Origin: Actinomycetota bacterium
GTDB taxonomy: Bacteria; Actinomycetota; Actinomycetes; Nanopelagicales; Nanopelagicaceae
NCBI GenBank assembly: GCA_010028225.1
Contig: RGOY01000057.1
Location: 1 to 7,402, forward strand
DNA: 7,402 bases
Reading direction: 5' to 3'
In this document: in pieces, positions 1-5,312 of the stretch
How positions within the stretch are numbered: the first letter of the stretch is position 1
Layout of the letters: the number at the start of each line of letters is the position of its first letter
Translations under genes and position numbers: made by a program
Notes under the pieces: generated by a model
Told to the model about the DNA's origin: nothing
The model's database searches: none
The model's input: only the letters and a program-made list of their open reading frames with translations

Positions 1-358
1 GCACTTCCAGCTCCAACTTCATCGCCGAGTCAATGCACTCTTGTACCTCACACCTGATTGGAAAGAGGAATACGGCGGAAACCTCGAGCTCTGGGACGAT
101 GAAAAGAAGGTGAAAGAGGTTGCTCCGCTCTTCAATCGACTCATCATCTTCGCGACTCCGGGCGCGAACCACGGTCAGCCCCAGCCAATGAACGTTCCTG
201 ACCACATCAAACGCAGAGTTTTCTCTGCGTTCTATTACACCTCTCGTCCGAATGATGAGACGTGGGACGACCCGCACTTCACCAAGTATTTGCCAAACAA
301 CTTTCGACTTGGCGTGAAGACCAAGGCGGATTACGAGGCGCGGGGCTCCGACTACTGA
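1..358 (+). CDS. 2OG-Fe(II) oxygenase, C-terminal part (5' end outside window)
   Basis: Only the last 118 residues are visible, reading from base 2 to TGA at 356-358. They match the C-terminal half of the double-stranded beta-helix of prolyl-4-hydroxylase-like 2-oxoglutarate/Fe(II) dioxygenases. An RRVNALLYLTPDW segment is followed by EEYGGNLELWD, a region with LFNRLIIF, then the distal iron-ligand His in ANHG (visible residue 57), and the 2-oxoglutarate-binding Arg in KRRVFSAFYYT (visible residue 71). The proximal HxD iron ligands should lie just upstream of base 1 and cannot be checked. Proteins of this family hydroxylate proteins or small molecules; those in glycan loci have no firmly assigned substrate. 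The next gene starts 31 nt later with no hairpin between, so co-transcription is plausible. The substrate is unknown. Confidence 0.85.
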   Translation, partial: HFQLQLHRRVNALLYLTPDWKEEYGGNLELWDDEKKVKEVAPLFNRLIIFATPGANHGQPQPMNVPDHIKRRVFSAFYYTSRPNDETWDDPHFTKYLPNNFRLGVKTKADYEARGSDY

Positions 359-380
359 GAATGTTCCTCGGCATTAGGCT

Positions 381-386
381 GAGGAG
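381..386 (+). promoter_or_regulatory. Ribosome binding site of the C-methyltransferase
   Basis: GAGGAG lies 3 nt upstream of the ATG at 390. It is the clearest Shine-Dalgarno-like sequence in the window and supports that start, although the spacer is short. Confidence 0.6.
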
Positions 387-389
387 TGA

Positions 390-1619
390 ATGAAGTGTCG
401 TCATTGTGCATCGGATCTTGCGTTTCAACTTATTGACCTTGGTTCCGCACCGCCGTCCAACGCATATTTGACCGCAATTTCGTTGCGCAGACCTGAGAAG
501 TGGTTTCCGCTGAAAGTTCTCGTTTGCGAACAGTGTTGGTTGGTTCAAGCGGAAAGTTATTCACGGGCATCTGAGCTGTTCAACGATGAGTATGCCTATT
601 TCAGTTCTTTCTCAGATGCCTGGTTGGCGCATTCTGAGAAGTACGTGAACGAGATGGTCGAACGTTTTTCTCTGAGTGGCACGAGCCATGTAGTCGAGGT
701 CGCGTCGAATGACGGTTATCTCCTTCAATTCGTGAAGTCGCGTGGAATTCCGTGTCTTGGCGTCGAGCCGACTGCGAGTACAGCGAACGCAGCTCGTCTA
801 AAGGGAATTGACACCGTTGAACGATTCTTTGGCGTTTCGCTTGCTCGCGAGCTTGCCGCTGAAGGGAAGTCGGCAGATCTCACGGCAGCAAACAACGTCC
901 TTGCGCACGTCCCGGACATCAACGACTTTGTTCGTGGGTTCACGATCCTTTTGAAGCCGCAAGGTGTGGCGACATTTGAGTTTCCACATCTCTTTCAGCT
1001 GATCACTGAGCGGCAATTTGACACGATCTACCACGAGCACTTTTCGTACCTCTCCTTTACGACTGTCAGTGAAATCTTCGAATCCCAGGGCCTCTCTGTG
1101 TTCGATGTCGAGACGATCGGTACGCACGGAGGGAGCCTCAGGGTATTCGCACAACGTTCAGACTTGGGAGCACGACCAAGATCCACGCGGGTCAGCGAGA
1201 TGATGCAACTTGAGAGCTCGGCGGGGATGCGATCAAGAACCTTCTATGAAGGCTTTGAGCGAGATGCGGAGACTGCAAAGGCCGAGTTGCTGAAAATTTT
1301 GGTTGAATCAAAGCTTGCAGGTAAGAAAGTTGCGGCGTACGGCGCTGCGGCAAAGGGCAACACCTTCCTGAACTATGCGGGCATCAAATCTGATCTCATT
1401 TCTTATGTGGTGGATCGGAATCCTGCCAAGCAGGGAAAGTGGATGCCCGGTAGTCGAATCCCGATCGTTGATGAGGCGCATCTGAAGCAACACCAACCAG
1501 ACGTAATCGTCATCTTGCCGTGGAACATCAAATCAGAAGTCCTCACCCAGCTTTCATATGCCAAAGGGTGGGGAGCTCGGTTCGTCGTCGCCCAGCCTGA
1601 GGTTGCCTTCGTCGGATGA
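390..1619 (+). CDS. SAM-dependent sugar C-methyltransferase (TylC3/TcaB9-type, three-domain)
   Basis: The 409-residue protein has the full architecture of NDP-sugar C-methyltransferases. An N-terminal zinc-binding domain carries two CxxC pairs (C3/C6 and C46/C49). The Rossmann SAM-binding domain has motif I EVASNDGY at residues 103-110, followed by GVEPTAS and NNVLAHVPDINDF. The C-terminal domain contains YGAAAKGN around 317-324 and VVDRNPAKQGK. The YHEH motif at residues 214-217 matches the catalytic Tyr/His region of TcaB9-type C3-methyltransferases, which methylate a 4-keto NDP-sugar at C3. Length is typical for the family. It overlaps the downstream SDR gene by 4 nt (ATGA), which suggests that the SDR acts on its product. 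The exact sugar and methylated carbon cannot be read from sequence; related proteins also occur in glycan clusters with unknown substrates. Confidence 0.9.
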   Translation: MKCRHCASDLAFQLIDLGSAPPSNAYLTAISLRRPEKWFPLKVLVCEQCWLVQAESYSRASELFNDEYAYFSSFSDAWLAHSEKYVNEMVERFSLSGTSHVVEVASNDGYLLQFVKSRGIPCLGVEPTASTANAARLKGIDTVERFFGVSLARELAAEGKSADLTAANNVLAHVPDINDFVRGFTILLKPQGVATFEFPHLFQLITERQFDTIYHEHFSYLSFTTVSEIFESQGLSVFDVETIGTHGGSLRVFAQRSDLGARPRSTRVSEMMQLESSAGMRSRTFYEGFERDAETAKAELLKILVESKLAGKKVAAYGAAAKGNTFLNYAGIKSDLISYVVDRNPAKQGKWMPGSRIPIVDEAHLKQHQPDVIVILPWNIKSEVLTQLSYAKGWGARFVVAQPEVAFVG

Positions 1620-2434
1620 GTGAGCAGTTCACAGTCTTCGGATCCGATGGATTTGTTGGACGTCGGTTGGTCAACAAGCTTGTCGGCGATGGGCACAAGG
1701 TGCTCGCTGTTCGACGTGGCGACGTGCTTGATCTTGCCAATATCGATCTTGGGCATGTCATGTACTGCGTTGGGGTGACGGGATCTCGCTTCAAAACCGA
1801 ACAGTTCAACGTCGTCGACGCGCATGTTTCATCGATGGCACGAATTCTTGAGAAGAGTCGCTTTGCTTCATTCCTCTATATGTCTTCTGCGCGTGTCTAT
1901 GAGGAATCGCTTACTAGCACGGAGGTAACTGCTCGCTTTGGAGTTGATCCGTCTTCAATTTCGGATTTTTACAATCTTTCAAAGCTCATGGGCGAGTCGT
2001 TGATCCTGAATTGTGAAGTTCCCAATGTGAAGATTGCGCGAGTTTCCTACGCGGTTGACTTTGCGGATGACAGCACCGACAACATCAGTGTCTTTCTTCG
2101 AGATGCGATGAAGGGGTCTGTGATATTCACAGCTCACGAACAGTCGGTGAAGGATTATGTTGTGATGAATGATGTCCTCGACATCTTGCCGAGAATTGCC
2201 CTTCATGGAAAGAACAGCATTTACAACGTCGCAAGCGGAGTGAACGTGAGCACTCGTCAGATCGCCGATCTTCTCGTCGAAGAAACCGGCTGTTCGATTG
2301 AATTCGTACACGGCGAACAGGTTCGAAGCCCTCAACCGATAGACATCTCGTTGCTTGTGAACGAGATGTCGTATCGTCCAACGTCACTCTTGGACTACGC
2401 TCGTCAAGTGATTCAGCAGGGATCCTTAAAGTGA
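1616..2434 (+). CDS. SDR-family NAD(P)-dependent sugar epimerase/ketoreductase
   Basis: The 272-residue protein is an extended short-chain dehydrogenase/reductase. The N-terminal dinucleotide-binding loop reads GSDGFVG (residues 9-15). The catalytic region has SSA at 90-92 and YNLSK at 119-123, giving the Tyr and Lys of the YxxxK pair. A C-terminal substrate-binding part contains IYNVASGVNVSTRQIADLL, as is usual in NDP-sugar epimerases and reductases. It is shorter than typical NDP-sugar 4-epimerases or dehydratases (about 310-340 residues), with an abbreviated region between the nucleotide-binding loop and the SSA motif. The start overlaps the stop of the C-methyltransferase (ATGA), so translation is probably coupled. 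By analogy with C-methyl deoxysugar pathways it may reduce the 4-keto group after C-methylation. That role is inferred from the neighbour; epimerisation is equally possible. Confidence 0.83.
   Translation: MSEQFTVFGSDGFVGRRLVNKLVGDGHKVLAVRRGDVLDLANIDLGHVMYCVGVTGSRFKTEQFNVVDAHVSSMARILEKSRFASFLYMSSARVYEESLTSTEVTARFGVDPSSISDFYNLSKLMGESLILNCEVPNVKIARVSYAVDFADDSTDNISVFLRDAMKGSVIFTAHEQSVKDYVVMNDVLDILPRIALHGKNSIYNVASGVNVSTRQIADLLVEETGCSIEFVHGEQVRSPQPIDISLLVNEMSYRPTSLLDYARQVIQQGSLK
2417..2422 (+). promoter_or_regulatory. Ribosome binding site of the CmcI-like gene
   Basis: CAGGGA lies 8 nt upstream of the GTG at 2431, inside the end of the SDR gene. It supports the GTG start, which overlaps the upstream TGA (GTGA). 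Confidence 0.4.
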
Positions 2435-3210
2435 GCCCAGAAGACGTTTTTTCTCAGGAGCGACGTGATCGGATCGCCTCGTTCGCAACCGAGAAGACGC
2501 TCAATGAGCTCTCACACCAGTGGATCTTCCACTCAATGCAGCAGAAGTATCTCTACAATTTCGACTGGCTTGGCCGACCGATCATCCAGTACCCAGAGGA
2601 CATGGTTGCAGTTCAGGAACTCGTGTGGACTGTTCGACCGAGTCTGATCATCGAGACCGGCATCGCTCACGGCGGATCCTTGATCCTGAGTGCTTCGATG
2701 CTCGCCTTGCTCGACTACTGCGATGCAGTCGAAAGCGGAAGTGTGTTGGACCCCAAGAAGTCATCCCGTCGAGTAATTGGCATCGATATTGACATTCGAA
2801 GCCACAATCGCCAAGCCATCGAGGAACATCCACTTGCACACATGATCTCGATGGTTGAAGGCTCGTCGGTGGAGAAGTCGACGGTTGACAAGGTTCGAGC
2901 GTTGGCAGCAGGACATGAGCGTGTCATGGTCTTCTTGGATTCGAATCACACGCATGATCACGTTCTGCAAGAGTTGCGCGACTATGGAACAATGACTTCG
3001 GTCGGTAGCTATTGCGTGGTATTTGACACCTTCGTGGAGGACATGCCGCCGAAGTACTTTTCGGACAGGCCATGGGACAAGGGGAACAGTCCAAAGACTG
3101 CCGTCCACGAGTTCGTCGCCGAGGATGATCGATTCTCGATCGATCGGGCGATCGACCAGAAGCTGCTCATCACCGTGGCACCGAGCGGGTATCTCAAGCG
3201 AGTGAAGTGA
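2431..3210 (+). CDS. CmcI/rhamnosyl-O-methyltransferase-family protein (often named cephalosporin hydroxylase)
   Basis: The 259-residue protein matches the RMNT_CmcI family, class I SAM-dependent enzymes that bind a divalent metal. The N-terminal region YNFDWLGRPIIQYPEDM is characteristic. Motif I is ETGIAHGGS (residues 75-83), the acidic end of strand 2 is GIDIDIR (117-123), and FLDSNHTHDHV with D170 and the H173/H175 cluster is the probable metal and active-site region. VVFDT with D199 follows. Cephalosporin hydroxylase is a legacy name. CmcI acts in cephamycin biosynthesis, but mycobacterial relatives O-methylate rhamnose, and relatives in glycan clusters are best read as sugar O-methyltransferases. 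GTG is chosen because it overlaps the preceding stop and has a Shine-Dalgarno-like site. It probably adds an O-methyl group to the locus sugar; the position methylated is unknown. Confidence 0.87.
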   Translation: MSPEDVFSQERRDRIASFATEKTLNELSHQWIFHSMQQKYLYNFDWLGRPIIQYPEDMVAVQELVWTVRPSLIIETGIAHGGSLILSASMLALLDYCDAVESGSVLDPKKSSRRVIGIDIDIRSHNRQAIEEHPLAHMISMVEGSSVEKSTVDKVRALAAGHERVMVFLDSNHTHDHVLQELRDYGTMTSVGSYCVVFDTFVEDMPPKYFSDRPWDKGNSPKTAVHEFVAEDDRFSIDRAIDQKLLITVAPSGYLKRVK

Positions 3211-3214
3211 GTCG

Positions 3215-3219
3215 AAGGA
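3215..3219 (+). promoter_or_regulatory. Ribosome binding site of the acyltransferase
   Basis: AAGGA sits 6 nt before the GTG at 3226 and decides that start. No in-frame ATG gives the complete N-terminal hexapeptide region. Confidence 0.55.
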
Positions 3220-3225
3220 ATTGCA

Positions 3226-3714
3226 GTGATTGAGATTCACCCCACGGCATTCGTCTCGCCACTTGCAGACATCGAAGATTCGGTCAAGGGTTCGAGAATC
3301 GTGGTAGGACCGGGCTCTTACATTGATGCATTCGTGAAAGTCAAAGCTGCAGGCGGAACTGGTGACATCGTGATCGGTGAGAAGTCCTTCATCAACTCAG
3401 GGTGTGTGCTTTACATCGGGAATGGGATTCACATCGGAAACAACGTGTCGATCGCAGCCAACTGCGTGCTTGCTCCCACAAATCATGAATTTGTTGATCG
3501 CAACATACTCCATCAGGAACAAGGGTTTAGGCCTTCTCGTGGTGGCATCGTGATTGACGACGACGTTTGGATTGGCGCTCAGTCAACGATTCTTGATGGT
3601 GCAGTTCTCTCGCACGGAGTCGTCGTTGGTGCCCAATCACTCGTTAGAGGGACACTTGAACCGTTTGGTGTTTACGCCGGGAATCCGATCATGAAGATTT
3701 CCGAGCGCAAGTAA
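3226..3714 (+). CDS. Hexapeptide-repeat (left-handed beta-helix) acyltransferase
   Basis: The 162-residue protein consists almost wholly of imperfect hexapeptide repeats with the [LIV]-G-x-x-x-x pattern. Examples are IHPTAFVSPLADIEDSV at the start, YIGNGIHIGNNVSIAANCVLAP in the middle, and IDDDVWIGAQSTILDGAVLS near the end. It ends with the family-typical VYAGNPIMKI loop. H87 in TNHEF is the likely catalytic base. The fold matches the WbbJ, NodL and maltose/virginiamycin acetyltransferase groups, which transfer acetyl or longer acyl groups from CoA to sugars. No membrane segment is seen, so it is cytoplasmic, probably a trimer as in the family. It lies 15 nt after the methyltransferase gene. 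It probably O- or N-acylates the sugar made by the operon; no aminotransferase is present in the window, so O-acylation is slightly favoured. Confidence 0.85.
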   Translation: MIEIHPTAFVSPLADIEDSVKGSRIVVGPGSYIDAFVKVKAAGGTGDIVIGEKSFINSGCVLYIGNGIHIGNNVSIAANCVLAPTNHEFVDRNILHQEQGFRPSRGGIVIDDDVWIGAQSTILDGAVLSHGVVVGAQSLVRGTLEPFGVYAGNPIMKISERK

Positions 3715-3720
3715 TTGCAG

Positions 3721-4593
3721 ATGTCACGTCTCGGCGATTTAACGATTGTCATCCCGAGCTTTGGGCGCCAGGATTTTCTCACACGTCAAATCTCGTATTG
3801 GTCTGCTAGCGAGGTCAACCTCCTCATCCTTGATGGGTCGGAGAGGGCGATGCCACTTGGGTCCTTGCCTTCACGGGTCAACTACGTGCACATGCCGACC
3901 GACTTCTTTCAGCGAATGCAGGCAGCAGCAGATTACGTGACAACGCCATACGCCGCGCTTCTCGGTGATGACGATCTCTATCTTCCATCGGGGCTTGAGG
4001 CTTGTATCGAACACCTAGAACGTGAGCGCCGTGATGTTGGAGCTGTCGGTCGTGCGATGTATTTCTTTGAGCAAGAGGGTCAGGTGTTCGTCAGCGAAAA
4101 GAACCCGGAGTCTTCGAACTACCCACCAACAGTCATGACTGGTTTGGACCGACTGCGGGACTATTACCACCCAGGCAAGATTGGCGCGATTGCCTATGGC
4201 GTGTTTCGAGCTACAAGTTGGAAAGATGCGATTCGGGCTACGTACGCATCGCGGTATTCATGCGGCTACGTTTACGACACTTTCTTGAGGACGACACTGA
4301 CGTATGCAGGAAACGTCTCCGTGGTCGAGTCGGTTACATGGCTCTGTAGTGGAGAGAATCCTCCGATCGTCGATTCTTCGTCCTTCAATCGAAAACTCGA
4401 CTTGATTGATTGGCTTATTGACGAAAAGTGGTCCACTGAAAGGGCGCACTTCAAGGCTTCGCTCGTCGACGCACTTCTCGCTTCAGGGACAGACTCCCGA
4501 GCCGAGATTGAACGGGCAGTCGGTGAAATCTTGCGGGTCTTGACGGAGCGTTACACCGAGAAGTTGAAGGTGCGAACGTCTCATCTCTTCTGA
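3721..4593 (+). CDS. Family 2 glycosyltransferase, TIGR00180-type
   Basis: The 290-residue protein (from the ATG) begins with a GT-A nucleotide-sugar-binding strand, LTIVIPSFGR at residues 7-16. It carries the acidic metal-binding motif LGDDDLYLPSGL around 81-92 (DDD at 83-85). This pair of motifs is typical of GT2 enzymes, and the spacing resembles the TIGR00180 subfamily often found in surface-polysaccharide loci. No transmembrane helices are apparent, so it would act on the cytoplasmic face. The start is uncertain: a TTG at 3715 directly abuts the upstream stop, whereas the ATG at 3721 is 6 nt away, and neither has a clear Shine-Dalgarno site. The ATG is preferred. It is the last gene of the left operon and is followed at once by a small hairpin. 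Donor and acceptor are not predictable. Confidence 0.82.
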   Translation: MSRLGDLTIVIPSFGRQDFLTRQISYWSASEVNLLILDGSERAMPLGSLPSRVNYVHMPTDFFQRMQAAADYVTTPYAALLGDDDLYLPSGLEACIEHLERERRDVGAVGRAMYFFEQEGQVFVSEKNPESSNYPPTVMTGLDRLRDYYHPGKIGAIAYGVFRATSWKDAIRATYASRYSCGYVYDTFLRTTLTYAGNVSVVESVTWLCSGENPPIVDSSSFNRKLDLIDWLIDEKWSTERAHFKASLVDALLASGTDSRAEIERAVGEILRVLTERYTEKLKVRTSHLF

Positions 4594-4594
4594 T

Positions 4595-4616
4595 CCTTCG
4601 GAACTGAAGGCTTTTG
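4595..4616 (+). terminator. Weak candidate rho-independent terminator after the glycosyltransferase
   Basis: The 5-bp stem CCTTC (4595-4599) / GAAGG (4606-4610) has a 6-nt loop, begins 1 nt after the stop codon and is followed by CTTTTG. The stem and U-tract are both short, so termination may be partial or may depend on the stronger hairpin at 4637-4657. Confidence 0.35.
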
Positions 4617-4636
4617 AACGACTTGTCCTTGAGTTT

Positions 4637-4657
4637 CACCAGCCGTAGAGGCTGGTG
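4637..4657. terminator. Perfect hairpin between convergent genes, probable bidirectional U-less terminator
   Basis: CACCAGCC (4637-4644) and GGCTGGTG (4650-4657) form a perfect 8-bp GC-rich stem with a 5-nt loop. On the minus strand the hairpin starts directly after the TAA of yajQ with no spacing. On the plus strand it lies 43 nt past the end of the glycosyltransferase. Neither side has a real U-tract. Its place between two convergent genes fits a shared terminator of the U-less kind described in actinobacteria. Confidence 0.6.
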
Positions 4658-5146
4658 TTAGTCGCGGAAGTTGGTGAACTGAAGTGGAATTCCGAGGTCG
4701 CTCGATTTCAGCAATGCCATCACGGTCTGAAGATCGTCACGCTTCTTTCCCGTCACTCGGACCTGCTCGCCCTGGGTTTGGCTGCTGACGCCTTTGGGAC
4801 CTTTCTCCTTGATCAGTTTGTTGATCTCACGTGCCTTGTCAGAAGTGACGCCAACCTTGACAGTCACGACTTGACGTACTGACTCGCCCGAAGCTGCTTC
4901 GACTTTGCCCCATTCGAGACCCTTCAGCGAGACGTTTCGCTTCACGAGGCGCTCTTCGAGAAGGACCCGCAACGCTCGTAGTCGATCTTCGCTGGACGTC
5001 CTTAGCGTGAGGATGAGTTCGTTCTGTTCGATCTCGGAGTTGGTGTTCTTGAAGTCAAATCGATTTGCTAACTCTCGTTGAGCCTGGTCAACTGCATTAC
5101 GCAGTTCTTGGCGGTCAATTTCTGAAACAACATCAAAACTCGGCAT
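4658..5146 (-). CDS. yajQ: YajQ family nucleotide/cyclic-di-GMP-binding protein (UPF0234)
   Basis: The 162-residue protein has the usual YajQ length and hallmark motifs. It begins MPSFDVVSEIDRQELRNAVDQ, continues with RFDFKNTNSEIE, and ends with INKLIKEKGPKGVSSQ, KRDDLQTVMALLK and LQFTNFRD. The family folds as two ferredoxin-like domains and is cytoplasmic. Members bind nucleotides, and a Xanthomonas member binds cyclic di-GMP and affects transcription; the role in other bacteria is unsettled. The gene is convergent with the glycan operon and divergent from tRNA-Tyr, so it is transcribed on its own. No Shine-Dalgarno sequence precedes the ATG, and a -10-like hexamer lies close enough to suggest a leaderless mRNA. 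Nothing ties it functionally to the glycan genes, and it is probably a conserved chromosomal neighbour. Confidence 0.95.
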   Translation of the reverse strand: MPSFDVVSEIDRQELRNAVDQAQRELANRFDFKNTNSEIEQNELILTLRTSSEDRLRALRVLLEERLVKRNVSLKGLEWGKVEAASGESVRQVVTVKVGVTSDKAREINKLIKEKGPKGVSSQTQGEQVRVTGKKRDDLQTVMALLKSSDLGIPLQFTNFRD

Positions 5147-5152
5147 GGGAAC

Positions 5153-5158
5153 AGATTA
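5153..5158 (-). promoter_or_regulatory. Candidate -10 element of yajQ, leaderless arrangement
   Basis: On the minus strand TAATCT (4 of 6 to TATAAT) ends 6 nt before the A of the yajQ ATG. A transcript starting 6-8 nt downstream would begin at or very near the start codon. No convincing -35 box is seen, so the call rests on position and the absent ribosome binding site. Confidence 0.35.
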
Positions 5159-5165
5159 CTGAGGG

Positions 5166-5171
5166 GATAAC
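5166..5171 (+). promoter_or_regulatory. Candidate -10 element of the tRNA-Tyr promoter
   Basis: GATAAC (4 of 6 to TATAAT) lies 13 nt before the tRNA 5' end, leaving a short 5' leader for processing. No good -35 box is seen at the usual distance, which would fall at the yajQ start codon. Tentative. Confidence 0.25.
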
Positions 5172-5184
5172 ATGACGGACTTGT

Positions 5185-5270
5185 GGGTCGGTACCCAAGC
5201 GGCCAAAGGGAGCAGACTGTAAATCTGCCGGCTTATGCCTACGTAGGTTCGAATCCTTCCCGGCCCACCA
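5185..5270 (+). tRNA. tRNA-Tyr (anticodon GTA)
   Basis: An 86-nt type II tRNA with a long variable arm. The acceptor stem is GGGTCGG (5185-5191) with CCGGCCC (5260-5266), containing one U-G wobble, followed by discriminator A and an encoded CCA at 5268-5270. The anticodon stem is GCAGA (5212-5216) with TCTGC (5224-5228), and the loop CTGTAAA places GTA at 5219-5221. The variable arm has a GGC/GCC stem at 5230-5239. The T loop is TTCGAAT (5248-5254), and its stem (5243-5247 with 5255-5259) has a single U-U mismatch (5244/5258). The gene is divergent from yajQ and lies 42 nt upstream of the next protein gene. Confidence 0.96.
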
Positions 5271-5288
5271 TTCAACTTTCGTTCTAGG

Positions 5289-5308
5289 ACCGTTCGGTAC
5301 GCTTTACC
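5289..5308 (+). other. Overlapping small inverted repeats between the tRNA and the nucleotidyltransferase start
   Basis: ACCG-TT-CGGT (5289-5298) is followed by the overlapping GGTA (5296-5299) and TACC (5305-5308) pair with a 5-nt loop, just before the ATG at 5313. These could be alternative weak RNA structures or a small operator site. They are too short to act as a confident terminator, and no T-tract follows. Confidence 0.25.
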
Positions 5309-5312
5309 TGTC

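Noticed and set aside
3126..3155. Cluster of GATC/CGATCG words, possible Dam-type or protein-binding repeat
   Set aside because: The words arise from codons for an Asp-Arg-Ile-Asp-rich stretch in the CmcI-like protein. CGA and GAT codons are common throughout the window, so no separate function is supported.
2761..3240. A 159-codon minus-strand open frame opposite the CmcI-like gene
   Set aside because: It overlaps a clear family member on the other strand, and its sequence is composition-driven without recognisable domains.
3715..3720. TTG at 3715 as start of the GT2 gene
   Set aside because: The ATG two codons later is the stronger initiator. The extra two residues add nothing conserved, although the choice cannot be settled from the sequence.
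5246..5270. tRNA-Tyr 3' end as a phage or island attachment site
   Set aside because: No integrase gene and no second copy of the tRNA 3' segment is visible within the window. It cannot be supported without flanking sequence.
5298..5303. TACGCT as a -10 element for the nucleotidyltransferase gene
   Set aside because: It matches only 3 of 6 consensus bases and has no matching -35 at usual spacing, so it was not listed as a promoter.
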